Of a stretch of DNA of 64,000 bases, positions 10,806 through 22,724 are shown piece by piece. Each line of letters starts with the position of its first letter. Position 1 is the first letter of the stretch. A program made the translations under genes and the position numbers. Below the pieces are notes generated by a model. It had not been told where the DNA came from, did no database searches, and was given only the letters and a program-made list of their open reading frames with translations. Origin of the DNA: Hericium rajendrae (lineage: Eukaryota; Basidiomycota; Agaricomycetes; Russulales; Hericiaceae); contig CM065881.1 in the NCBI GenBank assembly GCA_033439255.1, positions 744,001 through 808,000 of the forward strand. Direction: 5' to 3'.

Positions 10806-12311
10806 ATGTGCGGCGAGCTTGAGTACAGAGTACGTTTCGCCAGGCCCGATATACTATTGGCTCTGATGACGACTCTGCAGATACTTTTGGGTTCACTTTG
10901 GGTGAGACACGGTTCTTTAACTACCATTGTCAATGAAGTAACCTCAGACCTCGCGTCGCAGACCGAAGCTGTCTTATATGGTCGGTTAATTTTCACCAAT
11001 ATCGGTATTGTTGCTTCTGACGGCCAGGGTTGGAAGGTATCTACATTATGCTATTTGCTGGTTCAGTCTGGGTCTTCGTATATCAGCGACAGAATCGACC
11101 CTTCCTGGTCGTATCCATCATCCTATTTATCCTTACCACGGCGACGATCATGATCGATTTCGTCTTGATCCTTTTGACCCCAATGGCGACATCGTCAAGC
11201 ATTTTCTCCAACGGAATATCACCTTGTACGATAACAACGGCAGAATATATCCAAGCCTGGGACCACGAAGCCCTATCAGCAGACTTGTTGCTCATATTAG
11301 AAAATGCTGTGGGTGTGGTAACCTAGTAAGTCTTTAGTGGCTTCACGATGTTTGATCAAGGTTTGACTTATTATAATACAGTGCCGTGGCCGACGCATTA
11401 TTAGTGGGTTATACGAAATGTTTCGCATGTTAAGTCTAACCAACATCCCTCAGATATATCACTGCATCATTCTGTGGGGCACTCGAAAATGGATATCAAT
11501 CATACCGTCCGTACTTCTCGTGGCCACGTTAGGTACGCTGAATGCTGCCAGTTTCTTGATCGAAGCCCCTCTTAATTTGAACTTGGGACAGCGTGCAATA
11601 TCGCAGGCCTCTACTACAATGGCCAGCAGTATGTGGCACTCAAAAGCCCTGATTCGCTTTCGCTCGAGCTACAGGACGCCGGAGCAGAGCTAGCCTCCCG
11701 CTTTAGCGAAGCTGGGACATCACTATCCTTCTCGACCAACGTTATCACGACCTTTCTTATCGGTGCGTCGCAGCAGATCGACTTGTGCTAGCAATCTCGC
11801 TGATCTATGACGAAAAACAGTTCTCAGGATTTGGAGTGTAGCGCGACACTAAAAGGACAGTCTCGAGCAGAAGGCAGCCAGTCATAAGTACCGCTCAATC
11901 ATAGCCATAATGTAAGTGATATTCAGGCTTAAAACCAGCTCACAATAAGGAGAGTATATGCTGACTGCAATTGGTTTCGAAGCACGGAATCTGGTGCGCT
12001 GTGTTCCGTGGCGCTGCTTATCCAGATTATCACAACACATCTCGACATCGAATCGGTACGTACCCGCTATAACTGTGAGGTACGCTTCTAAGAATGGTTC
12101 ACAACAGGCAATCGCCTCTCAAGCAGCCAATCTCATGATGGTGAGAGCTTTGCTGCGTCTTGAGGATAGCCTGTTCATCCACCACCAGGTGATCGCTCCG
12201 ACGTTACTTATCATCCGTGTTGGTCTCGGCTGCGGCTTCGAGACCGTGCAAGACTCGACAGATAGACGGCAGAGACCATCGTTCATTTTAACGCCAATTC
12301 CAATGCGATGA
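10806..12311 (+). pseudogene. orphan multi-helix membrane protein, copy A (one in-frame stop)
   Basis: A gene of many small exons from an Agaricomycete-expanded family of orphan seven-helix-like proteins. Exon 1 (24 nt, MCGELEYR), exon 2 (21 nt, ILLGSLW) and exon 3 (19 nt, TEAVLYG) are followed by a longer exon with hydrophobic helices (YIMLFAGSVWVFVY and VSIILFILTTATIMIDFVL). Later exons encode AVADALL, YHCIILWGTRKWISIIPS, STNVITTFLI, ESGALCSVALLIQIITTHL and APTLLIIRVGLG. Exon order and lengths match copy B at 44765-53528, so this is a true gene structure. In the loop after the fifth helix a TAA at 11850-11852 interrupts VLRIWSVARH, while the frame continues well beyond it (SHKYRSIIAI). No intron of normal length removes the stop. 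The C-terminal end at 12311 is uncertain. Function unknown; the plasma membrane is a likely location. Confidence 0.65.
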
Positions 12312-12647
12312 GGTTCGCCGAGTGACAAACAATGTTCACGCTTTCTCGTGGACGTCAGACCATTGATGGTTCTGAGGACATCGAGGCCGGAGTCGTGTCT
12401 GATACCAGCGGCCGAGTTGAACTTTATGGTCGCGACGATGATGCGGTGGCCCCAAATGCGGCGCTTCCTTAGCAAGGAGAGGCTTCGGATGACATGTACT
12501 ATTGTATAGTTACTTGATTGTAATGAGTATCGGGAACGGCCGTCAAGGCATCTTCTGCCATTGAGTTGAATTACAGGTTCTATCTGCGTGTACAAAGACG
12601 GTAGAGAAAAGCCACTTGAAAAACGAAACACTATCATTATCCTGACT
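12312..12647. other. convergent intergenic region
   Basis: The 3' regions of copy A and of the minus-strand F-box gene meet here. The region may include an alternative C-terminal exon of copy A (an open frame ending at about 12470). Confidence 0.35.
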
Positions 12648-14399
12648 TCAATTAAACATCGAAGGCCGAGACCAATCATTGATATACACCAGATGGAACT
12701 GTTCATTCTGCACGACGACTTCCGGAACGATGGTTCTGAGAGTGTCAACCCAACTGCTCGGGACAGCTGACGCAACGCAGCCATCGAATAGCAGCTTCTG
12801 GAGCACCACTCCGTGCTGCTTGCGCAGCTGGAGAACCTCCGTGAGCTCTGTCGGCCTGAACTTCGAAGTCTCTCTTGGAAGTCTCCTCACTTTCAGGCAA
12901 GACAGATGCGGCAGGGGAACAGCACCCGACGACTCATCTCTGTGGCCAAGGAACTTGCACAAATCGTGAAGCGAAGGTGCGTTGGCCGTCAAGGAGCGTA
13001 TCGCAGCTTTGTGTGATCCCGGGAAGCCAGCATGCCAGGCAAGCTCCCCAAGCTCGACATCGCCTATCTCGAGAAATGTCAAGGTGCCGAGCTGGACCAT
13101 GGGGAGAAACTCTGACAAGATATCTTTGTAATCCTCCTCAGCGAGACGGATATCAAGGATAGTCGACCGCTCGGCCTTGGGCTTCACAGATCCCGTTATG
13201 CGAAGACCACGAAAACAGTCGATGCGCAAGTCTGTCAGAGGAAAGCCACTATCTTGAGGGGATCGAAGACAAACAGACAAGATCGCGAACAGGTCGGAAG
13301 AAGATGATATGGGATCGTCAAGAAAATGGCCCAAAAGCCGGAGATCCACCGCCCGCGGAAAGTGCATCAGATGCAGCAGGGAAGTTATGTCTTCGACTAT
13401 CCCGCCTAGGTCTAGACTCTTGAGGCGAGGGAAACTGACCTGTTCGGTTGCGAAAACCATTGTTTCTTCGTAATAGGGTAGTGCACCGTGGATGGTAAGG
13501 GATTCGAGACCAGTCATTCGATTAAGGGCTTCGAGGAAGGGTGCAAGCACCGGCTTCCAGTTGTTGTCGTCGACAGGCTTCGGAGGACCCCAAAAATATT
13601 CGCCGACGGCCTTCGATAAGACAGGGAGCACAATGGACAAACTTGACAAATTTGCAAACAAACTGGATGTCCACGGGATAAAAACGTTTCGTAGTGAGAC
13701 GCAGCGCAAGTTTGGGTTGCTGCCAGAGAAGAGGTCGGCTGGGACCGTCACGACCGTTTCAGGACCAAGACCGAAGTGATCGACGGCCAAGAAAAGCGTA
13801 TGCAGGAATGGCGCTGGGCTGACGAGGCGTTGCAAGCAGAACGGCAGACAAGTCTTTGAGGCCGAGAGGGTGATGCTATGTGTATGGGAGAGGTGGGCGT
13901 CGATGCGCAATGCGTCTTCCAACGCGTACAACGGCGAGCCCAAGTGAGCTCGTATCGAAAGAGGAGCATTCTTAGCGCGTGCAAACATGCACTGCGCCCA
14001 GCGAGAACCGAGCGAAAACGTGATGTCTCTCCAGAGCGCCCGAAAGTCAAGAGCCACAAGGCGCCAGGTGCGACAGACGTGCGTGACGCGTATCCAACCT
14101 AGTCTGAGCGTGCGAGGCCGTCGTTTGCTGAGATCGGAGGGTACGGCTGTCCAGTACGTGCGCTCGTCATCGAGGAGGAGCGAGAAAACCACGGCGAGAA
14201 GCTCATGAGGAAGGCGCGATATGGGAGCGAGCTCATTGATGCGTGTTTTGACAGCATCCATCGAAGCGCTATGCAACGCGAGCTGTTGTACAAGTTGGTC
14301 TCGGTCACCAAGAATGTCGGGGCGCGTCAAGACATTGTTCTTCATGCAGTCCATTGATATGCTTACGGGAGACGGAGCCGTCATACATAACTGGGGCAT
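12648..14399 (-). CDS. F-box-like protein, intact
   Basis: A single uninterrupted frame of 583 codons. After an N-terminal helix (DQLVQQLALHSASMDAVKTR) comes the F-box-like motif ISRLPHELLAVVFSLLL at about residue 60, then LGWIRVTHVCRTWRLVALD and LWRDITFSLGSRW, and a long leucine-rich C-terminal part with repeated short beta/alpha units. F-box proteins bind Skp1 in SCF ubiquitin ligases and choose substrates through the C-terminal part. The family is very large in Agaricomycetes and individual members rarely have known substrates. This is the only clearly intact member in the cluster and is the reference for judging the decay of the other three. Nearby ATGs (14399 and 14384) make the exact start uncertain. 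Confidence 0.85.
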   Translation of the reverse strand: MPQLCMTAPSPVSISMDCMKNNVLTRPDILGDRDQLVQQLALHSASMDAVKTRINELAPISRLPHELLAVVFSLLLDDERTYWTAVPSDLSKRRPRTLRLGWIRVTHVCRTWRLVALDFRALWRDITFSLGSRWAQCMFARAKNAPLSIRAHLGSPLYALEDALRIDAHLSHTHSITLSASKTCLPFCLQRLVSPAPFLHTLFLAVDHFGLGPETVVTVPADLFSGSNPNLRCVSLRNVFIPWTSSLFANLSSLSIVLPVLSKAVGEYFWGPPKPVDDNNWKPVLAPFLEALNRMTGLESLTIHGALPYYEETMVFATEQVSFPRLKSLDLGGIVEDITSLLHLMHFPRAVDLRLLGHFLDDPISSSSDLFAILSVCLRSPQDSGFPLTDLRIDCFRGLRITGSVKPKAERSTILDIRLAEEDYKDILSEFLPMVQLGTLTFLEIGDVELGELAWHAGFPGSHKAAIRSLTANAPSLHDLCKFLGHRDESSGAVPLPHLSCLKVRRLPRETSKFRPTELTEVLQLRKQHGVVLQKLLFDGCVASAVPSSWVDTLRTIVPEVVVQNEQFHLVYINDWSRPSMFN

Positions 14400-17236
14400 C
14401 CTGTTTGACTTCTCAGTACACAGCTCGAGCGAGGACGGGAGCTAGACTCACCGATGATGATCTCCATCCATCCCGATTCTGAAGCAGTTATAGAGGCTGC
14501 GATGGACTCGAACAGAGAAGTGAGGTGGTGAGTTGAAGCTCTAGGAAAGTAAGGAATGGATACTTTATAAGTGCAGATGCAAGAAGTCAAAGCTCACTTG
14601 CCACATGATCATCAAAGCGAGGATAGCTGAGGCAAAGCGTCTCTTCGCACACCCGGCGCCAATGATAGGGCGAAAGACCTGAGAATATGAGCCAAAATGC
14701 GGATAAATGACATATTGCACCTATCGAGCTTTTAGCATTGGCCTGCCCTGATAGTAGTTAACAGCACGGAGATCTATGCATTCAGATATTGATCATTTGA
14801 GATCCCATCTTTGCTCATAATCCGTCCAGGGAAACCATGCGTGGCCACGACTCATTCTGAAAGTGGGATCGAGCATTTATTCGTACGTTGGTGAAGACCG
14901 CACTTCATTAAAGCAACACCGAATTTGCCTTGCCGAAAGTTCGAACCAAAATTTAAACGCAATCCTATAGGTGAGGGGGACTTATGAGTAGACACAATCG
15001 TAGTCCTGGGCCTTCTGGCAGCTAGGTTCTGGCAGTCATGGGTGGCAATGAGCAAATAGACGCTCATTGTAAGCGCTCAGGTAGACGCAGTGTAGACGCG
15101 CGCTTAGCATGACTTGTCCTCTTCCGACTTGTCCTTGCCTAGGCTTTTTCCCTCTCACTGCTGCAGCGCCCCTCTCCTCTTCATAGCATAATTACCGCGC
15201 CAACGTCCTTCTGGCGAAGAAGCGCTTCTATCTCGGACTGACATTCCTCTCGATGATGTCTGTAATGGATTTCTGTACTACTTCTGTATTTGCGAACGGG
15301 CAGTGCGGGCCCATAAAGGTCTCAAGAGTCAATAGATGTGCCCGTTGTAAGCTCGTTGCGTCGCGGGATCTTCAAAAGTGTGCCGATGAGGGTGGGCATT
15401 TCGTCGATCTCCCCATTTCTTCAAGGCGTCTCACCATGTCTAGGTCCTCGCACTAGCAACCCGCGCCCGAGGCATGCTTCAAGCTTGTATCCAACGGCTG
15501 TTGAAATCGCGTTTTGCTGCGCGTTGACTTTGCGATTCCCTTCCATTCACTAATACTCATTGCGATTAGATCGCCTCGTCCAGCTTCAGCCATCTCTAAT
15601 CTCTATGGCGTACGTCTCAGGAAGCGCTGCCAGCTCGTCCCATGTAGGCAATTCAAACTTGATCTTCGTGATATTGCTCGCAGGCAGAGCCTATAGTTCG
15701 CTTGTTTTCTGTTGCGCCTGAGCGCGCCCATGAATGCAACGATCTTCGTGCCGACAGCTGGAGTCCTAGGCTTCTCGCCCGAAGCGTCTTTTCTTGTTCC
15801 CTTGATTCATTGCTTTGAGGAGCAACTGTTATAGATCGCTACGTGTTCATAATACTACTAATAACAGTGCGCAATGCTCGATTCATTCTGTAGAACAACG
15901 GAACAGAAATTGATATCTAATAAGGACCTTTCCCCGCTTCATTCTGGTGGATCGCGGACGCCAAAGGTCGAGTCATATTAGTGCGTGTCTCGCCGCACTT
16001 TGCAAAAGAGACGCATAGGGAAGCTGAATCGTTCGAATATGCAAGGTAAGGAAAGAAATCAGCCCTCTTAACCATGATCATTGTCGCTGGGTGGACCAAG
16101 CCCATCGAACTTAGATCGGATGCTCCCGCTGCATGGAACAGATACTGATTCTCAATGCACGGACGAGGGGGACCCGCTCGTGTACCACGAGCAGAGATGG
16201 CAGCCTCTGCTGCTGCTTCATGAGTCCGCGGTATCACACGCCATTCCTCGGACGTGACTTCCTTGACACTTCCTTCCTTCATACGCGGGATTCAGATGAT
16301 TACGATTCGACTGAACCTTATCTGGCCTTCGGTCATTTAGAAAGAAGCATAGCAATGCTTCGATCCTGTCATTCTGCAGATTCCTTCATTTTGAAACACT
16401 CAATCAGATCCCCGCATGAATAGCATTCGCCACGGCCATGGTCCTTAGGACCTACGCACTGATCCTTCCTTCTCCCTGGCGTCGCGCCCCACAGGCCAAT
16501 GCTTGCCCACCAACGAAACATACCGCCTTGTACAATATATCCTATGTCCTTGGCCACATCACGGGCCCTGCGACGGTCGTGCAACGACTGACAAGGACAC
16601 CTTCAACCTTAAGGTTCCCGGGCCGTCGCATCATTTCTCACACATCTCGTCCCTAACAGCGGAGCGCCTGGATGCGGAGATGTGCACCTGGTGTGTCTGA
16701 AACTCTTTGACAAGCTTCCGCTATGCCTGAAGAAGACAGGATCTCCCGTGTGAGCGTATGTAGGCACCGGCACGCAGCAGACATACGTTTCAATGATGAA
16801 CGCGGTCTCATTCTCTCTCCTTTAGTAAGTTACATGTTAGGATGGTAGGAAGTAGTAACCATTGCAGTACGTATACCCGGGTGAGCCTGAGTACTTAGCA
16901 ACGCGATGTCTCCAGGGCGAAATACCTAGGTTTTAGACTATATCATGACAGTTTAAATAATTTGTCAAATTTCCTTTGATTGTCCAGAGCAGATGATGCA
17001 AACAATCCATAGCAATGACGGGGAATAAGGATCCAATAGTGTGTGCCATGTGGCCGACCATTCCAAGCGAAGTATGTACAATATGGCAATACTAGAATAC
17101 AGTCGGTCGAGCATTCGGTCACAGACCGACGAACCAGCATTTTGAAGCAGTGAGCAACGTGGTACTGCTCTGCGCCATAGAAACCCCCGAGGCAAAGGCC
17201 AAACATGACGCGGGCACGCCGAGACATCTCGCACAA
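14400..17236. other. long stretch without a recognised gene
   Basis: No intact gene. On the minus strand between about 15235 and 15665 three short open runs look protein-like: one includes IKFELPTWDELAALPETYA (about 15590-15665), one TLIGTLLKIPRRNELTTGT (about 15340-15400) and one TFMGPHCPFANTEVVQKS (about 15240-15325). Stops separate them and I cannot assign a family, so they may be remains of a dead gene or chance. The small frames at 15917-16584 on the minus strand show nothing recognisable. Confidence 0.35.
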
Positions 17237-19324
17237 TCAGAAGGCGTTGCCAGCTGCCTTCATATCCAAGGTCGACGAATGGTTATCCAAGTCGCTGTTG
17301 ATGAATTCCTGGGTGGTGTCGATCTGGATGTTGATGTTCTTCGACGACTGTACAATCGGTGAGCATTCATAACGGCGCGATGAAAACGCGAGAGCTTACA
17401 GCCAGGACAGCCGTAGGCCCGCGGGACCTCTGGCTCGTCGGACCGAGGGAAATGCTCTCCTCTTGCGTGGAAGCATTGCGAATGGACTTGCGCGCATTCA
17501 GGGTGGCCAGAAGCGAGTTGGAGTAGACTGCACGGCAGACATGAGGAATGCGTTAGCTGAAAGGGAGGTACGAGCACGTACGGCGACCCAGGTTGAAGAA
17601 GAAGAGGATATAAATGAATGTGCTAGGGTATGCGGCGTGCTGTTGATTCCGAATGAGATTTGCTCTTGGAATAAAGGCATTCGGCTTACCGTAGCGAGGG
17701 CACAAAGCGCGTCCACACTATAAAAGCTCAGATCAATAGACTGGAAGCCCGAACCTGAGGATGTGCTTGCCTCGTCAACAGTCCAGTGTTGATGGTGAAC
17801 AGGATCTGTGAAAACAGGCAAACGTGAGGAATATGTTTCCGGAGTGAAGCGCTAGAACATGCTTACCAGCTTGTTGATCATGCTGTCCGAACTGAAAACG
17901 CAGGGGGACAAGTGAGAAAAGAACTGAAGAAGGGGCAGCAGATCGTACCGCCTGAAACCAGTGCGAGCACTGTGCAGCAAGGTGCAAAGAATCACCGCAA
18001 TGCCGACATCTGCTGCCGCAGTGAGAGCGTTGATGGCCAGAGTGAGATTCTAATGGCATCAACGGTCACATGCTAGCCTTACTTGGAACATTCTGCATTG
18101 CTTACCTTCAGAGCCTCCAGCTGAGCAAAGGTCTCCATTTGCATCCTATCGGAGTGTCACTTAATTGGGTCATGCGATGGGTTGAAATGAATAACTAACC
18201 CCTTCCCGGTATAATCTAAGAGGACATATCAGCTGCGCAGTTTCCTAAACAGATCAGATGCCAGACTTACACAAGTATGCGACTGTCGATGACGGCGAAA
18301 AAATCAATGTCTGTACGGCGCAATTCTAATTGAACCTTACCGAATTGGGCTATTGCAAGGAGGAACTGTGCAAGAACAATGAACGGAAGGTCTAGCTGTG
18401 GTTACTAGATTACACGTACCACAGGAACGCAGAGGAACAAATTCTTGTTGCTCACTAGCTTCGCTCGTTAGCATCGTAGTCGAGGACGAACACGCCTTGC
18501 TTACGAGTGTAAATCCGCATGATAAAGAAGCTGCGCGACAGTCAGCAATCATTGTAAAGAGAGAAAGCTTATCTTCATACCATTGGACAAGGAACGCGAC
18601 AAAGCTCTGCGGGCATTGTCAGTCTACGATTATGAAGACTGAAGAGATGCGAAACGTACGTTGAACAAGACCTCAAGCTGATCCGGAAAGAATGAGGTGA
18701 GTCGTTTTTACCAGCTGATATGACTTACGATGAGACTCCTGCAAGCGATCGAATCGCATTAGACATATTTCCTACAGGTAGAGACAATCCTCACCATATG
18801 ATAACGCCAAGCTCAGCAGGGTTGAAGAAATTCGTGATCAGATATGTATATACTGTGGATGCTCTAATTCAAGACGGGCTAGCCGCTATCGGAAATGGAG
18901 CTTACCCGTGTGGGTGATGAATATCTGGTGGAGCGTCTCAAACACCCAGACGACGCCGACCTTTGAGAGTCAAATTAATCAGACAGTCGGCGGATCAGCA
19001 AGAAGGAACGCACGAAGGTCTTGAGGCCCCATGGATCGGTAGGATATTCCCGGTAATATGACCATGTCTGCAGAGACGCAGCTGGACCCAAACTCAGCAC
19101 GACGTTAGCCAAAGATGAGATCGTGCGGACCTCCATATAACCTGCGCAGCGAAATTGTTCAACGAAGCAATCGAAACATTGGCAAATTACTCACACCGCG
19201 GCCAAAATCGTCCCCACAAATGTCACCCCCATCCTAAGCCCTCAATCAGCCGATTTATCACTAAACACACTTCAATAACGCACGTATTGTCCAGCGCCGG
19301 AAGTGCAGCAGCGGGAGCAGCCAT
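17237..19324 (-). CDS. DUF6534 multi-helix membrane protein (first copy)
   Basis: An intact gene of about a dozen tiny exons. Exon 1 (19284-19324) encodes MAAPAAALPALDNT. Exon 2 (19195-19233, 39 nt) gives GVTFVGTILAA. Micro-exon 3 (19131-19141, 11 nt) gives VLYG. Then come AASLQTWSYYREYPTDPWGL, VVWVFETLHQIFITHT and YTYLITNFFNPAELGVIIW. Micro-exons of 10 nt (18729-18738), 18 nt (18660-18677) and 26 nt (18581-18606) encode W-SLI, LEVLFN and SFVAFLVQC, followed by FFIMRIYTL. The C-terminal DUF6534 block includes SVDALCALAT, TFIYILFFFNLGR and YSNSLLATLNARKSIRN. The last exon ends with IDTTQEFINSDLD and a stop at 17237-17239. DUF6534 proteins are basidiomycete membrane proteins of unknown function. 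All splice sites that I traced are GT-AG and in phase, so the gene looks functional. Confidence 0.85.
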
Positions 19325-20703
19325 GACGAAGAATTCTTTGACTGGAAATGGGAAGGCTAGACTAAGGAGGGAGTGGACTCTGGAAGACGGGCCTTGGCTG
19401 GTGGCGGACACAGGACTGCACGATGGGCGGGATATATGTACGTGTGAGTCCGAGTCGCGACGATTTTGAGGTCTCTTTGCCCGGTAACGTTCTCCTGCCT
19501 AAAGCACCCAGATCTCTGCGAGGGGCAAGAAGCAACGGCGTCCACTGTTCGAAATATTAGGACCGGAGGCTATAAGATCCTTTTGTAATTCATCAGCGAC
19601 GGAAATTTGCAAGTGGAACCAGGGGCATTACGCGCTCAGTAGCGACCGTCCAGAAACGCCACAGAAGCTTGAAGCTTGTTCGACTGGAGCATCGGAGCCC
19701 CTCATTTTTGCAACATGCGACACACAAGGATATTTCTCCCAATGATAAGACACTTGAAGAGCCACATGTATAGAGACGGAGATTCGTTTTGGAGCACGGC
19801 CTGCAGAGTATGTGCGCTGCATAGAACATACGGGCGGCCGAGATCTGTGATTTCGGTAATCCGCCTGAGGACTTCCCGATGACCATGAGGCCTGCTTTAA
19901 GGGACGTTACATCTGGGGTGTTTTTTGATGGTCTGCCGAGCCTGGTTCTGACGAGACCGATGGAGAAAATGGACTGACAAACAACTCGGGCGTGCTCGCA
20001 AGACCGAGCAGGTCTAGGGAACGGTCCGGCGTCGCGCTGCCTCGAGGATAGACTGTAAGCGGTAAGCGGAGCAAGGATTACCCTCGTTACTTGGGGCTCG
20101 GCGAACTATCGTTGCCGAGATCTGCATATCAGATCCTCTCCGCTTTTCTGATATATTGTGGTCGAATTGGTTACGCGACGGCGAACCAAGTTCCAAGACG
20201 CGCTGGAGTGTGCACGGCTGTTTCCGATCAGACACCACTTCCTGGGAGACGGACTCCATAGCCTACTCGACGCATAAGTATGCTCTACAGCCGCCTCTCG
20301 GATGTTCTCTTGTTTCTCTGTCGTCAAAATTTTCAGTTCCTTCGCGTTTGCATCATTGTTGCGCGTGAGCCAGAGGTAAGCTTTCCTTAGTAATTACGGC
20401 GTCGCGAGGCAAACTTTGTAGTAAGCGCCCCCTTACGCGAGACTGCATGATCAAAGGACCCGAGTGAAGGATAGCTTCTTCAGTCTAGATTCCAGGGCAG
20501 CAGAGGGCAGCCGATAGCACGTGGTCGGGACAGCTCCAAGAGCCAGGCGGCTACCCAGTCTATGCTCAAAGAAGGTGCCGACGGTCCGGTCCCTCGTCGC
20601 CAGTTTTTGGTGGAGGAACCTCGTTTTTCCATTCTGCCTGGTATAATTGGACGAGGCCCCGCCATGCCGCACCTCCACCCTCCTATTCTGCTGTTGCGCT
20701 AGC
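19325..20703. other. divergent intergenic region
   Basis: Lies between the start of the minus-strand DUF6534 gene and the start of the plus-strand P450, so it should hold both promoters. I see no coding frame and no clear TATA box. Confidence 0.4.
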
Positions 20704-22724
20704 ATGGCTCTCTCTGTATCAAGTTTGGATCTTGTGTTGGCGGGCTGCGCGGTATGGCTTGTCAAGCAACTCCTCGCGAAGCCCTCGTCCGCACCCCTCC
20801 CACCTGGCCCTAAGGGTCTCCCGGTCATTGGCAATGTCCTCGATATGCCCAAGGGGCAGGAATGGCTTACCTTCGCGAAATGGGGCGAGCAATACGGTGC
20901 GTCTCTTGCGTTATCTCATGGTCATTTGTTGAAATCGGATGGCGCTGGCAGGTCCAATTATCTATCTTAACATTTTCGGGCAGCCGCTGATCATCTTGAA
21001 CGATGGCAAGGTCGCCATGGACATGCTGGATAAGAAGAGCTCAATCTACTCTGATCGTCCCGTTATGCCTATGGCTAGCGAGCTCTGTGGCTGGACCCAG
21101 ACACTCGCCCTCACTCCTTATGGCGATCGTTTCCGCGAGTACCGCAAGTACTTACATCGTCTTATGGGCACGCGATCGGAGTTGAAGTCGTCGATCCCTC
21201 TCATCGAGTCGGAGACGCGAGTCTTCCTCAAGCGTGTCCTGGCAAAACCCACGGACGTGACAGATAACATTCGGAAGTGCGTCGCTCCAGCTCGTTGTAT
21301 TCGCTGTTGTGCCTAACTTCTTTCAGGACTACAGGTAGCATCATCCTGATGATGGCGTACGGCTACAAGACGAAGGAGGACAATGATCCTCTCGTTCACC
21401 TTGTCGACGTCGTGACCAATCAGTTCTCCGATATTACGGAGCCTGGCAAGTACCTGGTTGACGTTTTCCCTATTCGTACGTGTCTCGTTTCCCAGAGCAG
21501 GTCTGTATCTGATAGTTCATCGTCTATAGTGAAGCACGTTCCGTCGTGGTTCCCCGGTGCTGGCTTCAAGAAGGAAGCCGTTTACTATACTAAGGTCGTG
21601 AATGACATGGCCGACGTCCCTTTTAACATCGTGAAGGAGAAAATGGTACGGTGTCTTGCCTTTCAATCGAATGAACTGCGCTTTATTCATATGCTGTCCT
21701 GCAGGCTGAAGGAACCGCCCTTCCTTCGTACACTTCTAAGCTGCTTGAGGGCAAGGACCTGACGCCATCGCAATTGCACAACATCAAGTGGTCGGCTGCG
21801 TCTCTGTATGGCGGCGGTGCTGATACCGTGCGTTTGGTGTGCCTTACATGTGGAGTTAAGACTTATGCGCCTCGTTTCCACAGACCGTTTCCGCTATCAA
21901 CACCCTGTTCCTGGCCATGACCCTTTTCCCAGAAGCCCAGCGCAAGGCCCAGGCTGAGATCGACGCAGTTATTGGCGGCGACCGCCTACCGACTTCGGAA
22001 GATCGCCCTCGGCTGCCATACGTAGACGCCTTAGTCAACGAGGTCCTCCGCTGGGGCCCCGTTGCACCGCTCGGTTAGTCCCGTCGACGTACGAGTTAAG
22101 GTCTGATGCTGAAGCTTGGGGATGTTTTGTAGGTGTGCCGCACAAGCTGCTTGAAGATGATATCCACGAAGGCTACCTGATCCCTAAGGGCTCCATCATC
22201 ATGGTCAACATCTGGTGAGTTATTTGTTTTGCGTCCATCACGAGAGTAACCGAGGAGCTTAATTTGACTGCCAGGAAACTTCTCCACAATCCTGCTGTCT
22301 ATGCTGACCCGGAACGCTTCTACCCGGAGCGTTACCTCGGTGTCGACGGCAAGGCTCCTGAAGAGGATCCGAGGAATTACTGCTTTGGCTTCGGTCGCAG
22401 GTGTGCACATTCTACGTCATTCTTGCGTTAAAGGCGTTAATCGGTCTCGGTCCATCTCAGAATCTGCCCCGGTCTCAACCTCGCGGACGCCTCCGTCTGG
22501 ATCACCTGCGCGATGGCGCTCACCGTCTTCGACGTCTCCGTGACCATCGAGAATGGCGTGCCCGTCGTTCCCAAGGCCAAGTATGCCAACGGAACCATCA
22601 GGTGCGTCCGCTGTCCGTGCGGGCAGTCCGTCGACTAACCAGGTACCCTTATAGCCACCCCGAGCCGTTCAAGTGCACGATCAAGCCCCGTTCTGCGAAG
22701 GCGGAGGAGCTGATCAACTTGTAG
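20704..22724 (+). CDS. cytochrome P450 monooxygenase
   Basis: Haem-thiolate oxygenase split by about eight short introns, roughly 500 residues when spliced. The N-terminal membrane anchor (SLDLVLAGCAVWLVKQLLA) is followed by the proline-rich hinge PLPPGPKGLPVIGNV. Exon 2 begins at 20952 (PIIYLNIFGQPLIILND). The helix I oxygen-binding motif is GGGADT, interrupted by an intron. The ExxR motif is in VNEVLRW (about 22035), the PERF motif in DPERFYPERYL, and the haem-binding loop is FGFGRRICPG with the Cys ligand; its exon junction falls between the two Arg residues (about 22400-22470). All key residues are present, so it should be active at the ER with a cytochrome P450 reductase. The sequence resembles the CYP64-like or O-methylsterigmatocystin oxidoreductase-like group common in basidiomycetes. 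The substrate cannot be inferred, and no biosynthetic cluster surrounds it. Confidence 0.93.

Noticed and set aside
15917-16584. Small genes on the minus strand (121 and 71 codons)
   Set aside because: No motif, no splice pattern, and a length expected by chance in GC-rich DNA.
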